Source: Abelmoschus esculentus (Eukaryota; Streptophyta; Magnoliopsida; Malvales; Malvaceae). From it: 64,000 bases of DNA. The position numbers were made by a program, and so were the translations under genes. Positions 45,207 to 56,164 of this stretch are shown piece by piece; position 1 is the stretch's first letter, and each line of letters starts with the position of its first letter. The stretch covers positions 10,626,501 through 10,690,500 of the forward strand of contig JAUCBN010000025.1 in NCBI GenBank assembly GCA_035048815.1. The letters run 5' to 3'. The notes under the pieces are model-generated. The model was not told the DNA's origin. It was given only the letters and a program-made list of their open reading frames with translations, and ran no database searches.

Positions 45207-46601
45207 ATGGCAACTTACAAAAGATTCGCCCCAGCCAACGTTGAAGAACGATTCAATCGATCTTTCATCGCAAGGCAACTATGGGAAGAACAAGGGTTCC
45301 AGCACGCGGATGAAGAGAATTACGGCATTGAACACTACTTGTTCGACAGAATAAAGTACCAGAATTGGGAAATATTCTGTTTGTAACCTGCCCAGGCAAA
45401 CGCCACAATCGTGCGGGAGTTCTATGCTCATGGGCCCAGCAAAGACTCCCTCTTTGTTCACTACCGCGGCAGGCCTGTACAGCTTGACGCCGATACGATC
45501 AACAACTTCTACGGCCTCACACCGGACAGTGATCTCCATGCTAACTTCTTGGAAGATATCACTGCCGAGGACTATGAACTTATCAAAGACGATCTTTGTT
45601 ACGCGAACACTTCATGGGAAACCGGTACCCATCGAGGTTCCGTGACAAGACAAAACTTGAAGCCGGAGGCCAAGATGTGGAACACCTTCGTCAAACGACG
45701 CCTCATCCCAACATCACACAACAGCACGGTGGATTGCAAGAGATTGGTGCTTATCCAATCCATCATCAACAGAAGGACCATCAACATCGGAGAAATCATC
45801 CTACGAGAAATTCACGAGTGCGGTAAGAAAGATCGAGGACCATTGTATTTCCCTTGCTTGATTACGGGTTTATGTGTTTCTGCAGGTGTACCCATTGAAG
45901 AAACCGATGAATACACACCCCCAAGAAGAGGATGGACCAGGGAATTCTGCCACAAAGTCATGCAGATCACACAAATAGAACCTGTCCAGGCAACACCGCA
46001 GCAGTTCACTGCCGATACTGCTATCGGGGCCCAGTACACGGCAGATATGCCTGGTACTGCCCACACCTCTGCCGCAGCAGACCCGTATCAAGAACTCTTG
46101 CAGCGAATGGCCGCGATGGATCTTCGACAACAACGGTACATGGAGTACCAGCGGGACTTCAATGGTATTCTCACACAGATGATGTTGTATGCCTTCCCGG
46201 ACCAAGGCGTACAATTCCCGAAGTTCCCAAGCAATATGTTCATTACTGTCGCACCCTACACCGAGACTACACCAGCCCCAGGAGGACCGCGACCGTTCTT
46301 CCATCCGGACCCTCAGCCCCAATACCAGGCTGCTGGACCATCTAGGCCAACAGATTCTGCTGCGGCCTCATCTGTCAGCCGAAGGCCATCCAAGCGGAGA
46401 GCCGTTTTCAGCACTCCACCAAGATCGCCAATTATCATGGGCAGTCTATCCACCGAGATAGATGCTTATGTACACCAAGGCTCTACTGCCGCCGGCCCAA
46501 GCACACACCACACCGGAGGAGCAACTGCGATGGGAGGAGGAACGGACGTGATGATAACCGAAGAGATGGCGGATGTTGAAGAAGGAGAAGAAGTAGCATA
46601 G
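45207..46601 (+). pseudogene. Element C ORF2 (PTPD-like protein), one premature stop
   Basis: 464 codons from MATYKRFAPANVEERFNRSF, broken only by TAA at 45384-45386 (codon 60; CAA in B). The core WNTFVKRRLIPTSHNSTVD, LVLIQSIINRRTINIGEII, GPLYFPCLITGLC (about residues 157-220) fits the plant PTPD domain. Next come a Pro/Thr-rich part, VSRRPSKRRAVFSTPPRSP (possible nuclear-localisation signal) and an acidic end (ADVEEGEEVA). No hydrophobic N-terminus or membrane helix is visible. Gene order (after pol, before the 3' LTR) is that of the 'env-like' ORF of Athila, but the protein does not look like an envelope. Function unknown. Confidence 0.88.
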
Positions 46602-47661
46602 GACCCTACCCACTCGAGTCCAGCCGCCGAGGCAAGCAAAGGCGCAACCATCGCCCTCCCCAAGGACAAAGCACATGGCATCTAGGCAACGGAGAAAAAT
46701 TGTTACGAGCAGCTCTTCGGAGTCTCTCTAAAATTCTTTGTCCTTTATTTCAATATTCAATTGCTTTTACTATATTTCCTTGTTGCATATAATTCATATT
46801 CTGTTTTGTCGTTTATTCCTTCCAAATATAAAAGCATTAGGGACAATGCTTGGTTTGAGTTTGGGGGTGCAGATTCACTGCCAAGGCAGCAATCTACTAC
46901 CGCGGCCTTGCCAAAAAGGGAGTATTCTAGTGATTTTTTTTAATTTTTATGCTCCCCGCCTTACTTGAATTAACTGCCTACACTCTTGCACTGCTCATCA
47001 TTATTATTGCCTTAGTTTATTCTTTAAGGCTATAGAAATCTTTCTCCTTACCATGTTTAGGTTCTGTTAAGAGGGCTTAACCTTAGGATGCTTAAGGATG
47101 AAAACTTAGAAGCTTACTATAGGAAGAACTTTAAACACTTTTGGGACTAGTTGGATTATAGGAATTCTTTTAATGAACTTAGGTGATAAAGACTTAGATT
47201 TTTGGAAAAGTAACTAGAGGTGCCCACCACCGGCTCTAGAAAATCTCTTCTTCATGCTAGAGGTGCCCAAAATTGGCTCTAGTATGTATTAAGGAATATT
47301 AAAAAGAAAAGACAAAAAGGTTTTTAGTGAAAAGAAAAACACAAGTCTTTGAGGTGCCCGAAACCGGCTCAAGATTTGGGGTTTGAAAAGAAGAGAACAC
47401 TTAAACCAATGTCTATTTGTCTTGAACTTAGAGTTTATCTAAGAAAGCCTTTAATCAACTTGTCCACAAAAACGCACACACTCACAAATCCTATAGTTTG
47501 TTTCTAGGTAAATTCTTAGGTAGCCGAATGGTTAAGACTTAAAGATAGGCCTAGCTATGGTGAGGAGAATAGATGGACATGTAAGACCAAGAGAGAATAG
47601 AGTTCGGCAAATTGATGGTTTGCATTGCTTGAGGACAAGCAATAGTTCGAGTTTGGGGGTG
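46602..47661 (+). other. Element C 3' untranslated region, hairpins and polypurine tract
   Basis: Frame remnants continue to about 46730. A first hairpin module lies at 46832-46851, followed by TTTGGGGGTG. Three 26-27-base hairpins follow at 47214-47239, 47257-47282 and 47347-47373. A perfect hairpin ATTGCTTG-AGGA-CAAGCAAT (47624-47643) and the polypurine tract precede the LTR. Confidence 0.78.
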
Positions 47662-48991
47662 TGATAAGTGCTCAACCCACTATCACTTTATACTCCTTTT
47701 ATCGGCATTTATCACCAAATATTCACCCACTTGAACCAATGCATGTGCTTAATGTGATATATTTAGAAGTTATACTTAAATAGATAATATTTATAGAAAA
47801 AGGGACGTTTTACTGCGTTTTCATATCTGTGCAGGAGAACCAGTGCCGCGGCAAGGACATGGCCGAGGCAGGACCTGATGCCGAGGCAGCAGCAGGAAGA
47901 CAGGAAGCAAAGTGATAGGCGATGGAAAGACAAAAATCCAAGGAACGTGTCTGGACTTGAAGCCCATGATTCGGAGTTGGCTAGCACAAGGAAAAGCCCA
48001 AAAGAAGACCACGCGGGAAAGCCCCCTTAGCCGAATTCAAACTTGGAAATATATTATTATTATGTACTTGACTTGTTCCCTACTCCAAGTTGTATTCTAC
48101 TTAGGAAAGGTTTGCCCTAGGTCTAGCCTATATAAAGACCTAGCCACCCAATGTATCATATATCGAAATACCTAGGGAGAGCCGACTTCTACTCTTGTTT
48201 CTTTCCTCTCCATCATGTTCTAAAACCTTCATAGGGTTTAGGTGAAGGTTGTGGAGTATTTGTGAAAGGAGATTGTAATTTGTCTTTTATTCAATGCAAT
48301 AAAGATTATCAAGGTTTGCTTATCCTTTGTTATTCCTTGTTCTTGCATTCAAGCCCAGGAGGGAAGTTTGTGAGTAATCCATTTATCTAAGCTCAGGAGA
48401 GTTAGATTCACGAAAGGGGTAAGTACGGTGTTTCAATCGCGAAATACTAACTCGGCCTAGGGATAGGTTAAGAGTTTCAGCGGCTAAAAGAAGTGTAAGA
48501 TTGGTTGGTGAATATAATTGGTTCACGTCGGGAGGTATCATCAAGGACTAGTCATCAACAACACTCTGACTTAGGGATAAGCGGAGTCATTCAAGGACAC
48601 TTTGCTGAGCTTTGGTAAAGTCTGCCCACGAGCAAGGGATTGCCGCGGCAGACAGCGTTATCGCTGCCCAGGTAGTAAACTGCAGTGCTGCCGAGGCAGA
48701 GATATGCAATTGCATTGGATAAAGACAAGTCAATCAAGTCCACAATACAATACAACTCGATCCTGGCCCATCTCTCTCTATATATTTCGACTCTTTGTTT
48801 TTATTCAATTATTTTAGTTTAAATAAATCACACCAATTCACTTGTGCTTTTATCTTTCCACAGAGCAAGGAGATAAAGGAAGCATATTAAGTATATCAGT
48901 CCCTGAGGAGACGATAACTCGATAACATACTTATCACTTATTACTTGCGATGTGTCCGCTTGCACTAAACGCGCAATTTTGACACGCGACA
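47662..48991 (+). repeat. Element C 3' LTR
   Basis: 1330 bp, TGATAAGTGCTCAACCCAC to GACACGCGACA, partner of 40749-42078. Confidence 0.95.
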
Positions 48992-49639
48992 CTCGGGAGA
49001 GAAGTTTGTGAGTAATCTATTTATCTAGACTCGGGAGAGTTAGATTCACGAAAGGGATAAGTATGGTATTTCAATCGCGAAATACTAACTCGGCCTAGGG
49101 ATATGTTAAGAGTTTCAGCGGGTAAAAGAAGTGTGAGATTGGTTGATGATTATAATTGATTCAGCCGGGAGGTATCATCAAGGATTGATCACCAACAGTA
49201 CTTCGACTTAGGGATAAGCGGAGTCATCCAAGGACACTTTGCCGAACTTTGATAAAGTCCACCCACGAGCAAGGGATTGCCGCGGCGGACAAGTATCATT
49301 GTTGCCAAGGCAGTAATCTGCAGTACTGCCGAGGCAGTGATGTACAATTGCATTGGATAGAGACAAGTCAATCAAATCCACAATACAATACAACTGGATC
49401 CTGCCCTCTCTCTTAATCAGATCTCATCTTTATTCTTAGTTTCCTTTATTTCAATTTATTTAGTTTCATCAAAACCAAATTTACCTGTGTCTTTATTTTA
49501 TTTCTTTTTACAGAGCAAGAAGACGAAGGAGGCATATTAAGTAGATCAATCCCTGTGGAGACGATACACAATTATATTGATCACTTTATTACTTGCGATG
49601 TGTCCACTTGCACCAATTGCGCACTTTTGACACGCAAAA
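48992..49639 (+). repeat. Element B 3' LTR, segment 2
   Basis: Resumes at the duplicated CTCGG and runs to GACACGCAAAA at 49639, where the canonical CA end is mutated to AA. GAAAC (49640-49644) follows, matching 15644-15648. Confidence 0.92.
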
Positions 49640-49644
49640 GAAAC

Positions 49645-50184
49645 AATGGACATAGACCAATTGAAAGGGGTCTAGTCCCTTTCCCTTGTCAATTCCTTTC
49701 AAGTTGAGTAGTGGAGCTATGAAAGGGACTATAAATTCAAGAGTAGTTACAGGTCCTTTTTTACATTGTCCGCACCTATAATTGTGAGTCCAAAACCGAG
49801 CAAACTTGAAGGCTCAACTAATCCAAAAAGGAGATTATATTTTTGGTATGCTACTAGGTATACACCTAGACATAAATATGATCGAACACAGTTGTATCAA
49901 ATATTGAAATAAGGGTTGAAAGATAAAGGAAAACTAAAATTATTCTTGGATTGTGAGAAGACTACAGAATTGGAGGTACAAGAGTATACAAAGGATGAAA
50001 CCCTATTCTCTCTTTGAACGCTATATAGAGGGGGAAACTACTTGGGAGACCATAAACTTGAGGGTTATTGTAGGGAGAATTTTTTGTATTGTCTTGGTAG
50101 ATTCAGGATGTACCCACAATTTTTTGAATTTAACAGTTATAAAAAAAGAGAAATGGCCAATCAATAAAAAAATTCAGTTTAAAG
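49645..50184 (+). pseudogene. Chromovirus D gag end and protease start
   Basis: Continues the gag broken at 15648. Frames give EVQEYTKDETLFSL and then the retropepsin start VGRIFCIVLVDSGCTHNFLN with the DSG active site, which differs from the DLG of the Athila copies. The gene is interrupted at 50184 by the hAT-like element. Confidence 0.75.
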
Positions 50185-51515
50185 CTTAGTTTAAAAAATG
50201 CGCCTGACAGCACCTAAGGCGTTGAGCAAAGGAAGGCGAGTAGAAAAACGCCTCTACCGGCAGAGCCGCAACGAGCCACCGAAAGCACAGGGAGACGTTA
50301 GGAGGCGAGCGCTTTTCGACAAGCACTGGACACCGCGCTTTTTGTGCCTTTCGTTTTGAATGGATTCTGACAGTGAAGATGAGCAAGACAAGGGATAAAA
50401 AAAAGAAATTGAAGAAAGGATAAGTAAAATGAAGAGTACGTAAAAGTTAAAAGAAACAGAAAAAGAGAAGGTATAGAGAAGCAACGAAGAAGATAGTGAA
50501 ATTTATAAGTCACGTGTTGTAATACCTTTGATTAGTATTTTATATTTTATTTTTAATTTATTATTAATGAATGTGGGACTCGATTTATTAAAGAATGAAT
50601 TTTGTAATACCATAATTTATTATTAATGGAAACTAAAAGTTAAAAATTATTTATTAAAGAATGATTTTTTTAATTTAATTTTTATTAGTATTTTAATTTT
50701 TTAATTTTATTATTATTATATAATTATATTTTATATTTATAATACCTTTGATAGTTTAATGTATTTGTATTTTTTAATTTTAAGAATTATTATTTTTCGT
50801 TCTTGTTCTTATACATGTCTCCGTAATTATATCAATGCAATATAAAATGTTGAAGAAGATTAAGAATATAAAAAATAATATAATAATAAAAATAATAATG
50901 TATTACAATTAAATTATATTATCAGGATATTATATTATTAGAATTTTGGTATTTGGTATTTATATATTTTTATTTATTAAATTATATTATGAGGATTTTG
51001 TTATTATTATTATTATTACTAAAATAATTATATTATTATTTTTTAAATTAATATAATAAAATACTAACACTTATTTATAACTATTATTTTATAGAAGATA
51101 ATTTTTTTGGATAAATTATATCATAGGTGATAGTTGATAATTATGTGTATTTTAAATTATTAATTTTAATTTAAAAAATTAAAATAGAGAATTTAGTATT
51201 AATTTATAATATCAATTTGGGTACTCTTTTTCCCTTGTCGTTGTCTGATGTTGAGCTTCGTCTCGATATCGATTACGACAAAGGTTTTTAACGAGGCCCT
51301 ATTTTATTTTCAAAAATATATATTCTATAAATAGAATGATATGAAATATTTTAGTACAACTTTATGATTATCGTAATGTTTTAAATAAAAAATATAATAT
51401 AAAATTAATTTATAGCGCTTCGTCTACGAAAAGCCCTCGCCTTTGCCTATCGTCTAGCGCTTCAGCTTTAGAGTCCTTTAGCACATTGGAGCGTCTAGCG
51501 CCTCTTAAAACTAAG
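50185..51515. mobile_element. hAT-like non-autonomous DNA element
   Basis: Imperfect inverted ends (CTTAGTTTAAAAAATGCGCC at 50185 versus CTTAGTTTTAAGAGGCGC read inwards from 51515) and an 8-bp flanking repeat (GTTTAAAG at 50177-50184, GTTTAGCG at 51516-51523, two differences). The outer about 200 bases on each side are rich in GGCG/CGCC words; the interior is AT-rich with no coding frame. Removing the element restores the protease frame of D (IQFKA, then MANENMVTIVDQ). An 8-bp TSD suggests the hAT superfamily. Confidence 0.6.
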
Positions 51516-51523
51516 GTTTAGCG

Positions 51524-51795
51524 TCACTATGGCAAATGAAAATATGGTGACAATTGTTGATCAATGAAAGAACATGGTGTGGGAAACTCAGACACAAAAG
51601 TTTACAACAAGTTTTCTAGTCTTGCCTTTTAGGAATTATGACTTGATACTAGGAGTTGAATGGTTGTCCCATTTAAGGAAAATTAATTTAGATTTTGTTG
51701 GGTTACAAATGAAAGTGAAGACTTGTAAGATATTATTGAGAGGGTCTCAAGGTCCCTGCACTGCTGCTCTTTGGTTAATGAGCCCATAATTAGAA
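51524..51795 (+). pseudogene. Chromovirus D protease, second part
   Basis: Encodes ENMVTIVDQ, KNMVWETQTQKFTTSFLVLP, DLILGVEWLSHLRKINLDF: the retropepsin core with the conserved LGVEWL motif of plant chromoviruses. The match ends near 51795 where copia F begins. The RT of D is not found anywhere in the window. Confidence 0.8.
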
Positions 51796-51796
51796 A

Positions 51797-52150
51797 ACTT
51801 ATTTATTCCCTTCCCTAGTCATGGACTCAAAGAAGACCGTCATTATCGAAGCCAAGGATATTAAGAATCTTAAGTTTGATGAACTCATGGGGTCACCCCT
51901 CACACACCAAATAATGATGAAAGGAAGAGAAGAGAAGAGAAGAGAAGAAGAAGAAAGAGATAAGATCGATGAGGAAGAAGAAAAAGATGGAACTTGGTGT
52001 GAATATCAACATCATTGCTCTCAAATCCTCCAAGTGCATTCCATCTTGAAGAATCAAGTGAGGAGGATAGTGATGAAGGTGAAGAGATAACTCAACTCTT
52101 CATGAATTTAGATCGATTAGTGAAGAATGAATTGAACAGATCATCAAAGC
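51797..52150 (+). pseudogene. Copia F gag (UBN2) fragment
   Basis: Encodes DSKKTVIIEAKDIKNLKFDE and LMGSPLTHQIMM, the C-terminal end of the UBN2 gag domain, then an acidic/basic charged run. A frameshift near 52030 moves to SSEEDSDEGEEITQLFMNL. Gag continues after the solo LTR at 53945. Confidence 0.75.
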
Positions 52151-52156
52151 ACTAAT

Positions 52157-53938
52157 TGATAACTCCGGAAAAAGCTATATTTTAAGCCTTTTTACTTGAG
52201 TTATTGAGTGTCTTTAAGTACATACATGAGCATTTAGTTGCATTTAGGATCATACATTGCATGTAGTTTCTAGTTATGCCTTGGCATTTTTGGTTTGGCA
52301 ATAGGTGTTATTTTACGGGGAATGTCGTGCTTTTGGTTGATATTGTACAGGTAAAGCAAAGTGAGAAGTAGAGGAAATTTGTCATGGTATCCGTAGAAGG
52401 ATAGCGATGGGAAAATGTCGTGGCAAATCTGGAGACCTCTTGTGCTGCACTAAAAGGCAAGAAGATATTTTGAGAGGAGTGTCAGCTGGTGCTATGCAAG
52501 CTGGCCTCAGCCACCTCATTAGCGGACCACTTTCACCATGTTAGAAATGTCGTCACGTGAACAAGGGTGCAAATAGAGTTTCTACCAAACCCTAGGTTTT
52601 TCACCCCATTTTTATAAGGCATGGTGACCTAATAAAAGACAGACCTTTGACATACTTTTTGGGGAGCTAAGACACGAAAAAAGAGGGACCTTTGGAGTTG
52701 TTTGCGGCAGAGGAAAGCCTCCACCTTTCTTCCCCAACTTTCGGCCAAAGAGTCCTCCATTGATAGAGCTTGAAAGGAGTGGCGTGCTAGGCACCCTAGA
52801 GGGGATAGCATGCTAAGGCGACTCCGTGGTGGTTGAAGAGGCATGCGGCTGTGCACACCAAGGGTGTCTTTTATCCTCTTCCATTGCTTTATTTTATTTT
52901 TATATCTTTGAGAGGATCATTGTGGATGTTTAAGGATGATATTATGGATGATACTTGTCTTTAACTTTCACGCCACCATGGTTTGCTTTATTTAAGTGGT
53001 TGTTAATATGGATGATTAACTCATTATTTTTATAAATATTTAGCATGCTATGTGTTTGTGTATTTGCTTTGCTCATTGCTGTTAATCGTTTAAGCATTAT
53101 AAGAGGCATAAGAGTGTCTCGTGTTTAGGTGCACGCTAGGTGTTCGAGAGAAACCTAGTCATAGATCCTTAGAGTCCGAGAGGAACTATGAGGGGATCTA
53201 CGTGAGAAATGGGTTCTAGACTGCAAATAGAGCCTAATCTAACCTTAGATGCTCGAGAGAGACTTAAGTGAGGGTTTCAAAGACTTAAAGGAATGTGCTT
53301 TGTCGATAGTCTAGATGACACTGCTGAGAACGAGAGGAGATGTCATGGCATTTTAGACTGTCAGGTTCTTATAACTCGAGAGAGCGGGAGCACTATAGAA
53401 ATCTCTGTCGAGTAAATAGACACCATAGCAGCTAGATGTTCGTAGGAGTCAGGTTAAGAAGTCTATAGGAACTCCTACCAATCATTCCCAGGAGAACTCA
53501 TCAATAGAGGGTTAGTACAACATATTGCTTAATCGTGTTCTTGCATCATGTTTTTGCCTCAATATTTACAAACTGCTTCAACTATTTTATTTTGTTTTCT
53601 TGCAATCGCACTACATACTCTCCACCCACTACTTCCATACTGTTACCGTGCCATTGCAATCCATTCTATTTTGCCTTGGCATATTTTAGTTGCCTGCATT
53701 CTAAAATTGTCATAGCAGTTCACCATCACACCTTCACCGTACATATCCATTTTCATCTGTTTATATTTTTATATTTATTTGCTTTTTAGGTAGTGACACC
53801 TTTTTGCCTTGACAAAATTGACTTACACTTTACCCCAAATCCTCGTGGGACTGATACTCACTCACCCTTTATTACTTGTTTGACTGTGTATACTTGCACA
53901 CACGTGTTGGCCTAATTTATAGTACTGCACGAACAACA
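52157..53938 (+). repeat. Solo Athila-type LTR Q (subfamily of element E)
   Basis: Starts TGATAACTCCGG and matches the 3' LTR stub of E (14067-14130). Ends near CACGAACAACA after TTATTACTTGTTTGACTGTG and TATACTTGCAC, a layout like the 3' end of the other Athila LTRs. It contains TGYCNNGRCA palindromes at 52277, 52416, 53341, 53672 and 53805. No primer site follows, so it is solo. I could not find a matching 5-bp TSD, so the right end is uncertain by up to about 30 bases. Confidence 0.75.
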
Positions 53939-53944
53939 CCACAG

Positions 53945-54780
53945 ATCAAAGAAGAAGATGAATGATTCCCACAAGTCTATGAAAAAAGGATCATCTTCAA
54001 AAAAGAAAACATATGTGACCACTTGGAGTGATGAGGACTCTATTGAAGATGAGGTAACCCAGCTATGCTTGATGGCCCTTAATGATGGGGAGGTAACTTC
54101 TAACTCATCTAATTTAAATACTTAAAGTCTCATTTTCTAAAATCAAATGGTTGATTTCAAAGCTAAAGTTAGAAAATTATTTGTTTTCAAAAATCAATTT
54201 TGAGTTTGAAGCAAGATTAAAGGAATTTGAACTTAAAGTCTTAGATTTATAAAACTTGCTTCAAAATATGGAAAAAGATCATCAATGTGTTTTAGATGAT
54301 CTTAAGAAAGAAATAAAAAATATTTCCAACGAGCTTGTAAAGAAAAACAATTTGGGAAAATTAATTTTTTATGTTAGACAATCTAGTACCCCTATATTTA
54401 TAAATGAAAAATATTTTAGAAGTGTTTGGGTCCCAAAAGGACTAACCACTTCATCTAAAAAGGATGAAATTGAATAATGGAATCCTAAGAGGTCTAGAAT
54501 TTGTGCTACTAATGTCAAAGGTTTCAAAGCAATATTGGTACCAAAAATTACTTGATTTTCTTGTTTTAGGTGTGATGGAGAATTGAGTAACCAAGTGCAA
54601 CATCATGGGGGAGCTCTATACACACAAAGAGGAAACTTGAAGAAGGAAGGCTTCATATCCTACCTTTGGTTCAAGTGTGGTAAAATTTTAGTTGAATTTG
54701 TTCTTATTTGCTTTAATTTATTTTTAATTCAACTAGGATATCATATTTGTTGGACTAAACCTTGTTTGATGCTTTGAGTA
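53945..54780 (+). pseudogene. Copia F gag end and decayed downstream coding sequence
   Basis: KKKMNDSHKSMKKGSSSKKK and TTWSDEDSIEDEVTQLCLMA continue gag past the zinc-knuckle position, followed by frames with FRSVWVPKGLTTSSKK and ALYTQRGNLKKEG. 'VWVPKG' is a recurrent motif in SIRE-type gag-pol linkers. Stops are frequent. Confidence 0.55.
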
Positions 54781-55089
54781 AGGGGGCCTTTTGTTTTTAA
54801 AAACTAACATTTAGTATTTGATTTCAATTTTTTTTAACAATTGGAACTTTTAATATTCTCCTATGTTATGAGCTTTAGAGATTTTCAAACCTTGTTTGAA
54901 CCATTTTTGATATAACAAAAAAGGGGGATAATGTTGTAAAAAATTGTTTTTCAAATGTTTCAAATGAATAAGGGAGAGCTTAAATGTTGTTGAATCTTTA
55001 ATTCTCTTATTCATGTTTTATTTCACAAAGGGGAGCAATCTCAAAAACAATTTTTCAAGTTGGTTTTATTATATCAAAAAGGGGGAGAT
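54781..55089 (+). other. Copia F 3' untranslated region with repeated polypurine runs
   Basis: Non-coding. AAAAAGGGGG runs at about 54918 and 55075 and a weaker AAAGGGGAG run near 55028; the last touches the LTR start. Confidence 0.5.
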
Positions 55090-56153
55090 TGTAGAACTAA
55101 TATTTTGATATAATAATTGAAAAATAGTTTTCGACTAATTTGAAAAGATTCAAAAATAGTTTTAAGTCCAAAAAACTTAAAAATAAGTTTGAGATGTTTT
55201 CTAAGGCTGAATATGTTCAAAATGATTTAAAGAAGCCAAAGTGTTCAAAATTCTTTAGGAGTTTCGATACAACTTGACTGGTTTCAAAGGAATTTTTATA
55301 GATGTTTCGATACCGATGAGGATGGTATTGATACCATTTGCTATTGTAAAATTTGGTTTTGATACAGAAAACTCACACCAATTTTAGGTGTTTCTATACA
55401 CCTCTAACAGCTTTATAAAAGCTACAACGATTTTATAAAAAAAAAGGCTAAGAGTCGTATCGAAACGGGCTTTGACCATTTTGATACAAGGAGTAAAAGG
55501 TATTAGTATCACTTCAAGGTGTTTCGATACTTGTTCTTAAATACAGATCGAACGACTATTTCCCAAAGAGGCAGTATCAATACCAGTTTCTCGAGTATCG
55601 ATATCACTTGCACCATAAGTAGAAATTAGCCTAGAATTCAAATCTAAAAGGATGAAAATCAATCACAATGGTCATCAACGGTTAGAAGCTCAATTGAGAT
55701 GATAAAAGGAAGTCTCAAGCATCAAGAGAAGACTAATCCTTCAATTATAACAATATTATGATCAAACAGTTGTCTTAGAGCTTAAATCCTATCTTTGGGT
55801 AGACAAAACACTTGTGAGCAAAATTGTCAATGTATGATCAAGTGTATTAGGATTGGGTGAGGGCTTTAGATTGCAAACAATTAGCCTTATTAAAAGGATT
55901 ACTTGTTTGCTAAGTTTTCTTTGTTTGAGATATTTCCCACAGTTTGTGTTATGAACTTTGGATGCTAGATTAGAGAAATTGAATCTAGGTTGTAAGGTTA
56001 GTCCTTTAGCCTCAAAAGGACAAAATTCTTAGTGAAATTGGAAAATCCTTAGTGGGAAGCTAAGGTAGTGGATGTAGCTGCTTGATCGAAGGTCGAACCA
56101 CTCTAAAATCCTTGTGTCCATTGTCTATTTTTTTGCTTTCACAATTTTCACAC
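55090..56153 (+). repeat. Copia F 3' LTR (SIRE/Maximus-like)
   Basis: Starts TGTAGAACTAATATTTTG after the polypurine tract. It contains several diverged copies of the TTTCGATACC / TATCGATACC word between 55260 and 55620. The end is set near TTTTCACA (56153) because RNase H of D begins just after; it is approximate. Confidence 0.6.
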
Positions 56154-56164
56154 AAATTACCATT

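Larger units (their letters stand above)
40749..48991 (+). mobile_element. Athila-type element C (gag-pro and ORF2, no RT/IN)
   Basis: 8243 bp flanked by CTCGG (40744-40748, 48992-48996), inserted in the 3' LTR of B. Both LTRs are 1330 bp and similar by eye at about the 98% level. Between them are the primer site, one gag-protease frame, a promoter-like spacer, ORF2, a 3' region with hairpins and a polypurine tract. Each of its two genes carries a single premature stop, so it is the best-preserved Athila copy. RT, RNase H and integrase are wholly absent, so movement needed enzymes from a relative such as A. Confidence 0.95.
15649..49639 (+). mobile_element. Athila-type element B with nested insertions
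   Basis: B is flanked by GAAAC on both sides (15644-15648 and 49640-49644). It contains a copia (15707-19903), Athila A (20798-30494), LTR K (36296-39777) and Athila C (40749-48991), each with its own 5-bp TSD. Subtracting these with their duplications leaves about 8.35 kb: LTR, tRNA-Asp primer site, gag-protease, ORF2, 3' region and LTR. There is no RT, RNase H or integrase. The 3' LTR ends GCAAAA where the 5' LTR ends GCAACA, so the terminal CA is mutated. Comparable LTR stretches differ by roughly 3-4% by eye. Confidence 0.9.
51796..56153 (+). mobile_element. Fragmented SIRE/Maximus-type copia F
   Basis: Gag (UBN2-type) pieces at about 51797-52150 and 53945-54130, a stretch of decayed 3' coding sequence, several AAAGGGGG runs, a polypurine tract (AAAAAGGGGGAGATTG, 55075-55090) and a 3' LTR from 55090. 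Protease, integrase, RT and RNase H are absent. A solo Athila-type LTR (52157-53938) splits gag. The LTR end with CGAACCACTCTAAAATCC resembles SIRE/Maximus LTRs. The 5' LTR is missing. Confidence 0.65.

Noticed and set aside
45870..46345. Long frames on the opposite strand and in other frames of ORF2 of C
   Set aside because: These are shadows of the GC-rich ORF2; the PTPD frame explains the conservation.
52157..53938. A TSD CTAAT for solo LTR Q (left 52152-52156, right 53912-53916)
   Set aside because: It would make the LTR end in GGC rather than CA and place the end before the likely terminus; no duplication is assigned.
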